A stretch of 36,382 nucleotides of DNA from Bacteroidales bacterium (GTDB lineage Bacteria; Bacteroidota; Bacteroidia; Bacteroidales; GCA-2748055), in NCBI GenBank assembly GCA_020636775.1, contig JACJXF010000023.1:1-36382 (forward strand). Direction: 5' to 3'. The notes below the pieces were generated by a model. The model had not been told where the DNA came from and did not search any database. It saw only the letters and a program-made list of their open reading frames with translations. Every line of letters starts with the position of its first letter. Position 1 is the stretch's first letter. Of this stretch, positions 25,592-34,641 are shown in pieces. A program made the translations under genes and the position numbers.

Positions 25592-26091
25592 CCCGCTAAA
25601 GACGGGACAAGCTCTCCCCCAGGTGGGAGGGACTTTAAAATTCCGAGGGTTAATCTTCAGGATTATATTACAGTGCTGGTGGGTAATTAAACAGATTAGA
25701 AATTTGAAAATCAGCATCGACTAATAGCTGCTCCCAGCCCCACCCCAACCCCTCCCCCGGGTGGGAGGGGCAACTCAGACTATCATCCCTATCTGGTGAA
25801 ACAACTATTTATTATACTTTCCTTATTTGTTTTCAAACCATACTCTTGATGATCTTTATTATTTAGATGATTAAGCTATTAGTTTTAAAAGCCCCTCCCA
25901 CCCGGGGGAGGGGTTGGGGTGGGGCATTAGATGAGCAGCGGTTTTATAAAGATTCTATAAACCTGAAATAATCTTTGATATAATACCAGCTATACCAGAG
26001 TGAATATTAAAAACAGCTAAGAACTTTTTCTACATACCATTGCCAAATGGCATAAATATGGGGGGGGAGAGCTAGTCCCGCCTTAAGCGGA
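25592..26091. repeat. Nested inverted repeat with perfect 35-bp inner arms
   Basis: Within the 608-base gap between the amidohydrolase and PorP/SprF genes, positions 25737-25771 and 25891-25925 are exact reverse complements (35 of 35) around a 119-base AT-rich centre. Outside them, 25592-25620 and 26063-26091 form a further inverted pair with 25 of 29 matching positions. Each inner arm is a GC-rich self-complementary block (CCCCTCCCCCGGGTGGGAGG type). No transposase is near. It may be a non-autonomous or palindromic extragenic element; the identity is unknown. Confidence 0.78.
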
Positions 26092-26153
26092 AAGTTAGAG
26101 CGGGGCATTACATGTTTAAGAAAATTACTGGCATATAATTCCAATCACCTAGT

Positions 26154-27047
26154 TTACTTAATATCATTAAACCTATACCCGATCATGAGTTCATGAGATC
26201 CGGAATTGAACTTACGAAGTCCATTCACTCCCATATCGTAGGCATACCCAAAGCTGAACTTATTGTCATAATTGTATCCCAGTAATACGGAAACTGCATC
26301 ATTCATCCGGAAGGACAATCCTCCCCAGAAAGTGTCCTGATATATCACCCTCCCGGTAATATCAAACTGAAATGTTTTTGGGGCGGTAATCTTAATAATG
26401 GCTGAAGGTTCTACCGTAAAATCCCTGTCGATCTTGTACTTATATCCACCGGTCAGATATACATGCGACTTGAGTTTATTGAGTCCGCTCTTTACTTCAT
26501 AAATTTTCAGTTTATTATTAAAAAGCTGGGATACTGATATTCCACCGTAATAATCTTTGGCATAAAGATAAAAACCAATGGAAGCGTCGGGAACATAGGA
26601 TGAATTTACAACAGGCTGAATGGCAAGATCCGAAAGGTCTTTGGGATTAAGCTGAGTGCCGTCAAGCTTGTATTGCATAAGTCCCAGAGAAAGTCCTCCC
26701 GAAATACGCATATCCTTGTTAATCTCAATGTTATAGGCATAGGCCCCGGTAAGTCCGGTACGGCTTGTGGGACCGGTCACATCATTGTAGAAGTAGGCTC
26801 CGAATCCCATTGGAAGCTTACCTGAAGGACCATAAAAGCTGAGCGTGTTGGTCATTGGCGGATCCGTTATTCCCACCCACTGAAACCTGTGGTTGCTGCG
26901 AATCTGGTAATAATCATATGTGCCGGCAACCGCGGGATTGAGTACAAAATCGTTGAACATATACTGAGTGAACTGCGGTGATTGCTGCGCAAGGACCGTG
27001 GAAAAGCACCCGGCAATGAGAATAACTATATATATGAGCTTTTTCAT
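26154..27047 (-). CDS. PorP/SprF-family type IX secretion outer-membrane protein
   Basis: This predicted outer-membrane beta-barrel protein of 298 residues belongs to the PorP/SprF family, which helps secrete or hold large T9SS cargo at the surface (SprF is needed for SprB in Flavobacterium). A signal peptide covers residues 1-20 (ending AGCFSTVLAQQ). The mature start SPQFTQYMFNDFVLNPAVAGT is the family signature, and the protein ends MIGYRFNDIK as a barrel C-terminus. ATG 27047 is chosen; a longer frame to 27161 would overlap the upstream gene by over 100 nt and would lack a good signal. It starts 2 nt after the stop of the SprB-repeat giant gene, so the two are coupled, and that protein is its likely partner. 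Confidence 0.88.
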   Translation of the reverse strand: MKKLIYIVILIAGCFSTVLAQQSPQFTQYMFNDFVLNPAVAGTYDYYQIRSNHRFQWVGITDPPMTNTLSFYGPSGKLPMGFGAYFYNDVTGPTSRTGLTGAYAYNIEINKDMRISGGLSLGLMQYKLDGTQLNPKDLSDLAIQPVVNSSYVPDASIGFYLYAKDYYGGISVSQLFNNKLKIYEVKSGLNKLKSHVYLTGGYKYKIDRDFTVEPSAIIKITAPKTFQFDITGRVIYQDTFWGGLSFRMNDAVSVLLGYNYDNKFSFGYAYDMGVNGLRKFNSGSHELMIGYRFNDIK

Positions 27048-27049
27048 GG

Positions 27050-30000
27050 CTATCTTACAATGGTTAATGGTCCGGTGATGGCTTCGGCTCCTTTGTAAGG
27101 AACAATTACATAATAGTAGGTTCCGATAGGAACATCTTTTCCCTTGAAGGTACCGTCCCACCTCTGATCATCTGAGTATCCTTTGGAACTAAAGAGTTTT
27201 TCTCCCCAGCGTGTGTATACCTCAACCAGAATGCCCGGATACAGGGATGCATTTTCAATTTCAAAATAATTATTCAGGTCATCCCCGTTATTGGGAGAAA
27301 ATACATCATAAACAATTAATCTTTCTGCAATCCTTATAAATACCGTATCGCTTTCAATACAACCAAACTCTGTAACAGCAGAAACAATATAGTTTGTATT
27401 AACAAGAGGATGAGCAATGGTAGTCGCCTCAGCGGGTGTCTCCAGCCCGGTTTCCGGAAGCCAGCTGTAGGAAGTAAACGGACCTCCAATCGCCACTAGT
27501 GTAAGCTCCTGATCCTTAATGATGGTTGTATCATTTCCGGCATTCAGTCCCAGTGAAGGTCTGACGAGTATATTGATGGTATCAGTGGCCTGGCAGTCAT
27601 TGAAGCCAAGCACCGTAAGAATATAAGTCATGCTGGAATCTATTGTAACAACCGGATTCGAAATATCAGGATCACTTAAACCATCCACCGGCAACCAGCT
27701 TTGGGTTAATCCACCCTGACCATCCAGGGTGATGCTCTCCCCGGCACAAAGAGTGGTATCAGCTCCGGCATTTGCAGATACATTGGTAATGGCCGGAAGT
27801 GTAAATGTTTTCTCGCTGGTACAGAATTTTGAATCTGTAACTGTCAGGGTATAATCTCCGGCATTAATATTGTTCAGGTCCTGACTTGTCTCTCCGCTTG
27901 ACCAGCTGTAGGTGTAAGGCGATTTCCCTCCGTTAACACTTACATCGATAGCACCGTCGGCACTGAAAGATGAACAGGTGGAGGGCGTTACATTACCAAA
28001 GATATTTATTGGCAGGGGCTCTGTAATAAGCACTGTATCCTGGAAATAGCGCATTTCGGCATCACGGACAAATACATAATAGGTGCCGGGAAGCAAATCA
28101 ATATAATTTCCTGCAGGCTGCCAGCTGGCACTGTCATCGATGGAATACTCAATGGGATCCGTTCCGTTAATGCTTGTGAGCGTGATGGAACCGGAATTAT
28201 CACCGTTACATGCCGAATTTACAACCGTCACGGTAATATCAAGCGGAGGAACAGATGACACTATCACATCCTGCTCAAGGGTGCAGTTATTATCATCGCG
28301 AATCACAAGCTGATAGGTGCCTGCATCAAGCCCGGTATAAACTGTCTGCGCAGAGAAAACGCCTCCGGCACCGGTTATTGAAAATACCAGGGTTCCTGTT
28401 CCACCGGCAGGATTGGATATCGTAATACTTCCCTTATTAAATTCATTTAGGTCAGCAGTAGTGGAAATATCAGCAGTTATCGGAACAGGAGCAATTACGG
28501 TTAGCATGGAAGAATTCAGCATACATGCGTTCTGATCCCTCGCAGTTACGGTATAATCTCCCCCTGCAAGTCCGGTGAAATTACCAGAAGCCTGCCAGTT
28601 CATCCCGTCAATACTATACTCCAGGCTGCCGGTACCTCCGCTGGCCTGGAAATCAACTTCCCCGACCGGATCGTTAGAACAGCTTGTAATATCAACCTTG
28701 GACTCGCTAATCGATATAATCGCTGTAGGCTCATTAAATACAATGGTGTCAAGGTACAGAGTACATCCCATAAAATCTTTAACGCTCAGGTGGAAGGTTC
28801 CTGCACCCAGGGCTGTGAAATCACTAACTGCTCCATAGCTAAGTTCATCATCAATACTGTAGTTAAAGGGGGAGGTGCCTCCGGATGCATAGATACTGAT
28901 AACTGCATCGCCGGAACCATTGCAGCTAATGCCTTTGCTGATTACCGAATCCCTGACAAGTATGCTCGGTTCGGTAAGATCAATATTAGCTGAAGTTACG
29001 GGACCGCATCCCTGACTATCGGTAATATCAACCGTATAGCTTCCAGGAGCCAGAGCTCCGAAAAATCCTGTATTATTCGTAAACAATGCTCCCGGGTTAA
29101 GGGTATAGGTATATGGAGCTGTACCTCCGCTTGCGCTTACAGTTATGCTTGCATCATCGGCACCGCCGCAACTTGAATTTGTTGACGACTGACTGCCGAC
29201 AGAAAGAAGGGCCGGTTCAGTTATCGAAATGGTGGTGTCTTTTTGGCAAAGATTGGCATCCTGAACACTAAGGATATGGTTACCTGCAGCCAGCCCGGCG
29301 AAATTTCCCAAAGCCTGAAATGCTCCACCGTCAATTGCGTACAGGAATGATCCTGCACCTCCGGTGACCGTTGTGCTGACAGACCCGTTTGTATTCCCGT
29401 TACAACCTGAAACATCAGTTATGGTTACGACCGAGAAAAACATTTCATCAGGTTCCGTGAGAACAACTGAAGTATCAATTTTGCAGGACTTGGTGTCCAT
29501 CATTTCGATGGTATGATTACCTCCCCCGACCAGACTGAATATCCCGCTGCCGTTTGATGTTATGCCGTCAAGGGTATAGTTTATGGATCCGGTGCCACCA
29601 ATGGCCTCAATGGCAATCTGCCCGTTGTCGTTTCCGAAGCAGTCGGTAACATCCATCTGGGAATAGTTATTTATTACAATTTTTGAAGGCTGTGAGATGG
29701 TGTTTGAGTTTCCGTTTTTCAAGCAACCATTGGCATCTTTTACAACTGTCTGGTAGTTCCCGGCGCCAAGATTTTGAAAAATCCCGGTTGGGAAAAAGCT
29801 GATTCCGCCATTAATGGAATACTGGTAGGGAGGGATACCACCGGAAACCGATAAAATTCTTACCTCTCCCAGGGTATCGCCAAAACAGACATTATTGTCG
29901 ATTTTAATTTCATTTGGAATTGCCAGGGCAAGCGGTTCATTGATGGTTGCCGTACTGGTGCTTATACAGCCATTGGCATCCTTGGTATTAAAATTATAGG

Positions 30001-32890
30001 TATTCTTACTCAGTCCATTAAATACATTGGAGCCTCCGTAAGCAAACGGAACTCTCGAATACTGATAGGGAAGTGTACCACCGGATGCGGTAATGGTAAC
30101 CGAACCGTTGACCAGTCCGTTGCATGTAATATCGGTTTTGGCTGTGGAGGAGGTAAGAGCAGCCGGCTGGGTAATTGTTACAGGAACACTGGCTGTACAG
30201 GAATTTGCGTCTTTTACCTGAACGGTATATGCACCTGCGTTCAGACTGTTAAAAGTTGCCGGACCAGCAAATGCTCCCCCGTTAATATTATATGTGTAGG
30301 CAGGTGTTCCTCCGGCACCGACTACGGTTACTGAACCTGTTGAACCTCCGTTACAAAGAACATTGGTTTGTGAGCTGATGCTGATTGAAAGTGCGGCTGC
30401 AGGTTGACTTAAATTGACCGCAACATTAGCTGTACAGCCGTTGGAATCCTTAACCTGAACGCTGTGTGGACCTGCCGTTAGTCCCGGGAAAGTTCCGGAT
30501 GCTCCAAAGGCCCCTCCATCAATATTATATAAATAGGAAGGCACTCCTCCTGCACCACTTACCGTTACAGAACCCGTGCTGCCTCCGAAACAAAGGATAT
30601 TTGTCTGACTGCTAATACTGCCCGAAACTGCTGAAGCCGGCTGAGTAATGGTAACCGGAACATTAACAGTGCAGGCATTGGCATCCTTTACCTGCACCGT
30701 GTAAGGACCTGCAGCCAGATTGGTAAATGTACCCGAACCTCCGAATGCACCTCCGTTAATATTGTAAGTATATCCTCCGTTTCCTCCGGCACCCGTAATC
30801 GTCACAGATCCGGTCGATGAACCGAAGCAAAGTACATTGGTCTGGGAAGTGATACTGCCGCTTAATACAGGTGGCTGGGTTATATTTACCACCAGACTGC
30901 TGGTACAGTTATTGGCATCTTTGATCATTACCGTGTGAGCACCTGCTGCAAGACCATTAAAAGTTGTACCGGCTCCATAAGCTCCTGCGTCAATCTTAAA
31001 TAAGTAAGCGGGAGTTCCTCCGGCACCTGTAACGGTAACCGAACCGGTGGATGAGCCATTACAAAGTACATTTGTCTGACTTGTATTACTGACGGTTAAG
31101 GCAGCTGCAGGCTGGGAAATGTTTATTGGAATGGGAGATGTACAACCTCCTGCATCCTTTACCTGAGCCGTATGAGCTCCTGGGGAAAGGTTATTATAAG
31201 TTGTGGTGGCCGTAAAAGCCCCTCCATCCATATTAAAAGTATATGGGGGAGTTCCTCCTGCTACGGAAAGAGTAACCGATCCGGTTGAGGAGCCAAAACA
31301 TAAAACATTCGTCTGACTGGAAATGCTTCCGCTAACCCCGGATGCAGGCTGAGAGATGTTTACAGCCACATTTGCGGTACAACCACCGGCATCTTTTACC
31401 TGTACCGTATGTGCACCTGCCGCAAGCCCCGGGAAGGTAGCAGATGCTGTAAAGGCGCCTCCATCGATATTATAGGTATATGCCGGAGTTCCTCCTGAAC
31501 CGGCAACGGTTACAGAGCCGGTTGAAGCTCCAAAACAAAGCACGTTGGTCTGACTTGTAATACTACCCGAAACAGCAGATCCTGGCTGAGTAATTGTAAC
31601 AGGAACATTTGCCGTACATCCGTTTCCGTCTTTTACCTGAACGGTGTAAGGTCCGGCTGCAAGGTTTATAAAGGTTCCTGAGCCACCAAAGGCTCCACCG
31701 TTGATATTATATGTATAACCACCATTCCCTCCTGCTCCGGTAACGGTAACCGAACCGGTGGAAGACCCAAAGCATAATACATTTGTCTGGCTGCTTATAC
31801 TTCCGGTGAGGAGTGGCGGCTGTGTAATATTTACTGCAACACTGGCCGTACAGCCTTTGCTGTCTTTAACTGTTACGGTATGCGCTCCGGAAGAAAGCCC
31901 GTTGAAAGTAGCTGAGCCTCCGTAAGCTCCTCCGTCAATTTTATAGGTATAGGCCGGTGAGCCTCCTCCTGCTGTTACTGTTACCGATCCCGTCGAAGCT
32001 CCGTTGCATAATACATTTGTCTGGCTGGAGATACTAACCGTCAGCAAGGGCGGGTCAATTATTGTAAGCGGACCCGTATTGGCAATAGGGCAGGTATTTC
32101 CATCGGTAATATCAACGTCATAAGTTCCGGGTCCCAGACCTGAAAAGTTACCTGTTCCATTGGTGGCAACAGCTCCGGGGTTGAGGGTGTAACTAAGGGC
32201 ACCGGTTCCCCCGCTTCCTGAAACATTTATAATCCCGTTTGACAAGCCATTGCAGGTAATATCGGTCGCTGCAGCACTGCTCACCGAAATGGGCGTAGGA
32301 TCACTAAGCACAAGAGGGCCTGTTACGGCGGAGGACAAACAGCCGGTAGCATCTGTGACAGTTACCGTATATGTATCCGGGGATAATGACGAGAAACTCC
32401 CTGTTGTGGTAGCAACAGGCCCGGGGTTCAAAGTAAAATCAAAGGAGCCGGATTCCCCCGTTGCAGTGACATCAATTTTACCATCATCAAAGCCTGTACA
32501 GCTTATCGGGGTTATAACAGCAGATGTTATGGAGACGGGAGCAGGCTGATTCACGGTAATGTTTCCGAAATCGGCTATGTTCAAATCATCCTCAACAAAA
32601 ACTATCCATGAGGTTGCCCATATATTGGTAAAGGTAAATGTAGTGTCGGTGGTTGGGACCGAATTCCTGCTGTCGACTCCGTGAACAACATGGTAAACAT
32701 AAGGTTTTGTCCCTCCGGTAACACTTATAGTAATGGTTCCGTCATCCAGATTACGGCAGGTCTCGTCGGTTTTCGAGATACTAAGAATCTTTATAGTCTG
32801 TGCACTAAGCCCGGAGCTGAGGAAAGCAAAAAAAATCAGGTAGACTATATAAATCAGGGATTTCTTCATCAGGTATGTTTTTCCGGCCAT
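27050..32890 (-). CDS. Giant SprB-repeat protein with T9SS type-B sorting domain
   Basis: This secreted surface protein has 1946 residues. A signal peptide begins at Met8 (MKKSLIYIVYLIFFAFL), so ATG 32869 is an equally good start. About 21 SprB-like repeats of 70-84 residues cover residues 40-1701, each with an N-terminal Cys-Asn/Phe-Gly, a GG turn, an aromatic Tyr-Ser/Asn-Ile-Asp strand, and a second Cys after the Val-Lys-Asp segment. Two PKD-like domains follow (about 1702-1855), then the gliding-motility-type C-terminal sorting domain from VFSPNNGDDLNNYF to the end. It resembles SprB, a gliding adhesin of Flavobacterium. The T9SS route is strongly supported; whether it serves gliding or adhesion is not. 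Confidence 0.92.
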   Translation of the reverse strand: MAGKTYLMKKSLIYIVYLIFFAFLSSGLSAQTIKILSISKTDETCRNLDDGTITISVTGGTKPYVYHVVHGVDSRNSVPTTDTTFTFTNIWATSWIVFVEDDLNIADFGNITVNQPAPVSITSAVITPISCTGFDDGKIDVTATGESGSFDFTLNPGPVATTTGSFSSLSPDTYTVTVTDATGCLSSAVTGPLVLSDPTPISVSSAAATDITCNGLSNGIINVSGSGGTGALSYTLNPGAVATNGTGNFSGLGPGTYDVDITDGNTCPIANTGPLTIIDPPLLTVSISSQTNVLCNGASTGSVTVTAGGGSPAYTYKIDGGAYGGSATFNGLSSGAHTVTVKDSKGCTASVAVNITQPPLLTGSISSQTNVLCFGSSTGSVTVTGAGGNGGYTYNINGGAFGGSGTFINLAAGPYTVQVKDGNGCTANVPVTITQPGSAVSGSITSQTNVLCFGASTGSVTVAGSGGTPAYTYNIDGGAFTASATFPGLAAGAHTVQVKDAGGCTANVAVNISQPASGVSGSISSQTNVLCFGSSTGSVTLSVAGGTPPYTFNMDGGAFTATTTYNNLSPGAHTAQVKDAGGCTSPIPINISQPAAALTVSNTSQTNVLCNGSSTGSVTVTGAGGTPAYLFKIDAGAYGAGTTFNGLAAGAHTVMIKDANNCTSSLVVNITQPPVLSGSITSQTNVLCFGSSTGSVTITGAGGNGGYTYNINGGAFGGSGTFTNLAAGPYTVQVKDANACTVNVPVTITQPASAVSGSISSQTNILCFGGSTGSVTVSGAGGVPSYLYNIDGGAFGASGTFPGLTAGPHSVQVKDSNGCTANVAVNLSQPAAALSISISSQTNVLCNGGSTGSVTVVGAGGTPAYTYNINGGAFAGPATFNSLNAGAYTVQVKDANSCTASVPVTITQPAALTSSTAKTDITCNGLVNGSVTITASGGTLPYQYSRVPFAYGGSNVFNGLSKNTYNFNTKDANGCISTSTATINEPLALAIPNEIKIDNNVCFGDTLGEVRILSVSGGIPPYQYSINGGISFFPTGIFQNLGAGNYQTVVKDANGCLKNGNSNTISQPSKIVINNYSQMDVTDCFGNDNGQIAIEAIGGTGSINYTLDGITSNGSGIFSLVGGGNHTIEMMDTKSCKIDTSVVLTEPDEMFFSVVTITDVSGCNGNTNGSVSTTVTGGAGSFLYAIDGGAFQALGNFAGLAAGNHILSVQDANLCQKDTTISITEPALLSVGSQSSTNSSCGGADDASITVSASGGTAPYTYTLNPGALFTNNTGFFGALAPGSYTVDITDSQGCGPVTSANIDLTEPSILVRDSVISKGISCNGSGDAVISIYASGGTSPFNYSIDDELSYGAVSDFTALGAGTFHLSVKDFMGCTLYLDTIVFNEPTAIISISESKVDITSCSNDPVGEVDFQASGGTGSLEYSIDGMNWQASGNFTGLAGGDYTVTARDQNACMLNSSMLTVIAPVPITADISTTADLNEFNKGSITISNPAGGTGTLVFSITGAGGVFSAQTVYTGLDAGTYQLVIRDDNNCTLEQDVIVSSVPPLDITVTVVNSACNGDNSGSITLTSINGTDPIEYSIDDSASWQPAGNYIDLLPGTYYVFVRDAEMRYFQDTVLITEPLPINIFGNVTPSTCSSFSADGAIDVSVNGGKSPYTYSWSSGETSQDLNNINAGDYTLTVTDSKFCTSEKTFTLPAITNVSANAGADTTLCAGESITLDGQGGLTQSWLPVDGLSDPDISNPVVTIDSSMTYILTVLGFNDCQATDTINILVRPSLGLNAGNDTTIIKDQELTLVAIGGPFTSYSWLPETGLETPAEATTIAHPLVNTNYIVSAVTEFGCIESDTVFIRIAERLIVYDVFSPNNGDDLNNYFEIENASLYPGILVEVYTRWGEKLFSSKGYSDDQRWDGTFKGKDVPIGTYYYVIVPYKGAEAITGPLTIVR
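30164..32026 (-). repeat. Eight closely similar SprB repeats (units 4 to 11)
   Basis: Residues 289-909 of the giant protein are eight consecutive units of 75-79 residues that open with SQTNVLC or SQTNILC. Units 4-5-6 correspond to 8-9-10 in order; for example units 5 and 9 share GGNGGYTYNINGGAFGGSGT exactly. DNA of matching units differs at many third codon positions, so this is an old or constrained duplication. Confidence 0.85.
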
Positions 32891-32964
32891 TTTCGCCTAA
32901 AATGAAAGTTCTACGCTAACATTTTCTTTTTGTTGCGTTTTTACCAAAGGATTAAATTCTTTGA

Positions 32965-32996
32965 CAAAAATATAAATTATATAAACTAAAATACAA
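32965..32996 (-). promoter_or_regulatory. Promoter for the SprB-repeat gene, both -33 and -7 boxes
   Basis: The minus strand has TTG at 32996-32994, a 21-nt AT spacer and TATTTTTG (32972-32965), matching the Bacteroidetes pattern; transcription would start near 32958. A second exact -7 box, TAAGTTTG, lies further out at 33043-33036. Both are within the 285-base spacer; no gene is seen there. Confidence 0.48.
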
Positions 32997-33175
32997 TGTA
33001 ACGATTTAATCTTTATAATATCAGAACTTTAGCTTCAAACTTAAGTAAGTAATTTCTAGACAATCTATTTTAAATAATAGTTGCCTGAATTTCATGAATA
33101 AATTTATTGTGAATTTTTCCTGGATAAAATACCTTCTGCATTAACATATTAACATTCCGCATGCACATTGGCAAA

Positions 33176-34387
33176 TCAATACCTGGCGGAAAGCTTTTTA
33201 ACGGGATAAAGAGCCGCAAGAAAGCCGATCAGAATAACCGTAGCCCAGACCAGAAGTATATCAAAAACCTGTATGTCAACGGGATAACTGTCGAGAACAA
33301 AAGATCCGCTGCCGGCAAGTTTAATTACTTCAAATTTTTCCTGAATAAGGGATATTCCGGTACCAAGCAGTATTCCAAGAAAGGAGCCTGTTATAGAGAT
33401 AAGCCAGCCTTCAAAAAGGAATATTTTCCGAATGGTAGAGGAATCGGCTCCAAGATTTCGCAGACTTTGGATGTCATCCTGCTTGTCGATGATTAACATA
33501 CTCAGGGAGCCAATGATATTAAATGAGGCAACCAGCAATATCAGCGTAAGAATTAAAAATATGGCCCATTTCTCCGACTTCATAATGCGGTAAAACATCT
33601 CATTTTGCTGGTAACGGGTTTTTACTTCGAAGTTTTGGGGAAGAATTTCCTGAATTTTTTTCTGAACCAGTTCTTCATCTGCACCATCAGCCAGTTTAAT
33701 TTCCAGGGCCGAAACTTCGCTGGTATAATTCAGGATCTCACGAACACTGGCAAGAGGAAGAAGTATATATTTGGCATCGTACTCCTGCTCAATTCCAAAA
33801 ACGCCGGATGGAAAAACCGGAAACTTTCTGAACGCTCCTGTGGGATTGGCCATATTAATTTTCCCAAGCCTTTCTGGTACATAGATTATCAGGGGATTGA
33901 TAAAATTCAGACCGATCCTGAGCGAATATGCTACACCCTGTCCGACGACAGTATAAGGATGGCCTTCCTTTTCCAGAATGTAATTCCCGTCAACTATCAT
34001 TGAGTCGATGCCGGAGGTTTTGATGAAATTTTCATCCACCCCCTTCATGGTTGCAATATATTGTCGCTTATCGTACTTAAGCAGAGCATTTTCTTCAAGG
34101 ACTTCAGAAATCATGCTGACACCGGGAATCTCCAGAATTTTACTTTTTTGGGCATCGGCCGGGTCAAATACTTTCCCCTCAATAACACTGATCTTCAGAT
34201 CGGGATCAAAAGAATTGATCAGCGATTTAATTACCTTATCAAAACCATTAAACACCGACAAAACGATAACCAGTGCCATGGTTCCGACCATAACTCCTCC
34301 CACAGAAATACCTGAAATAATATTTATGGCATTTCTTTTCTTTTTTGCCAGCAGGTAACGTTTTGCTATGTAGAAGGGGAAGTTCAT
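33176..34387 (-). CDS. LolC/LolE-type ABC transporter permease (FtsX-like)
   Basis: This 403-residue inner-membrane protein has the LolC/LolE architecture: a helix near residues 27-50 following FYIAKRYLLAKKKRNAINII, a large periplasmic domain (about 55-265), and three C-terminal helices near 272-298, 322-345 and 372-392 forming the FtsX-like domain. Such permeases release outer-membrane lipoproteins with a LolD ATPase. In Bacteroidota one protein often does both LolC and LolE work. No lolD is in the window. The end KKLSARY is typical. It is in the same direction as the methyltransferase and rbfA upstream, but repeat-rich spacers separate them, so one operon is not assured. Another MacB-like export role is less likely. 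Confidence 0.84.
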   Translation of the reverse strand: MNFPFYIAKRYLLAKKKRNAINIISGISVGGVMVGTMALVIVLSVFNGFDKVIKSLINSFDPDLKISVIEGKVFDPADAQKSKILEIPGVSMISEVLEENALLKYDKRQYIATMKGVDENFIKTSGIDSMIVDGNYILEKEGHPYTVVGQGVAYSLRIGLNFINPLIIYVPERLGKINMANPTGAFRKFPVFPSGVFGIEQEYDAKYILLPLASVREILNYTSEVSALEIKLADGADEELVQKKIQEILPQNFEVKTRYQQNEMFYRIMKSEKWAIFLILTLILLVASFNIIGSLSMLIIDKQDDIQSLRNLGADSSTIRKIFLFEGWLISITGSFLGILLGTGISLIQEKFEVIKLAGSGSFVLDSYPVDIQVFDILLVWATVILIGFLAALYPVKKLSARY

Positions 34388-34392
34388 TTTTT

Positions 34393-34480
34393 GGGGTAAG
34401 GGGGTTACGGGGTTACGGGGTAAATGAGTTAATGAGTTAATGGGTTAATGGGTTAATGAGTTAATGGGTTAATGGGTTAA
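34393..34480. repeat. Eight-bp-period tandem array (GGGGTTAC to TGGGTTAA types)
   Basis: Eleven consecutive 8-bp units run from GGGGTAAG and GGGGTTAC (twice) to seven ATGAGTTA/ATGGGTTA units (34424-34479). The array starts 5 nt outside the LolC/E gene start. A perfect hairpin CCTGCC-GGTA-GGCAGG follows at 34487-34502. No promoter box was recognised inside. Confidence 0.72.
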
Positions 34481-34586
34481 TGCCTGCCTGCCGGTAGGCA
34501 GGGGCTAATGAATTATTTCCGAATTCGATCATATATATCAGAAATTTAAATAAAATACATAGGGAATACTTTAATTCAAAGCCAAA

Positions 34587-34641
34587 CCCCGTTACCCCCA
34601 TCGGCGAGCGGCGCGCGTTACTCCGTTACCCCGTTACCCCC
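34587..34641. repeat. Inverted counterpart of the 8-bp array, reaching the methyltransferase stop
   Basis: Units of CCCCGTTA type recur here in opposite sense. Positions 34623-34641 pair with 34400-34418 as an inverted repeat of 19 with two mismatches. The right arm shares its last base with the stop codon of the methyltransferase gene. It could form a hairpin after that gene. Confidence 0.6.

Noticed and set aside
25592..26091. Insertion sequence with terminal inverted repeats
   Set aside because: The 119-base core has no coding capacity, and I saw no clear target-site duplication, so only a non-coding repeat is reported.
34424..34480. Telomere-like repeat suggesting a linear replicon end
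   Set aside because: The array is internal, short and flanked by genes on both sides, so a replicon end is not supported.
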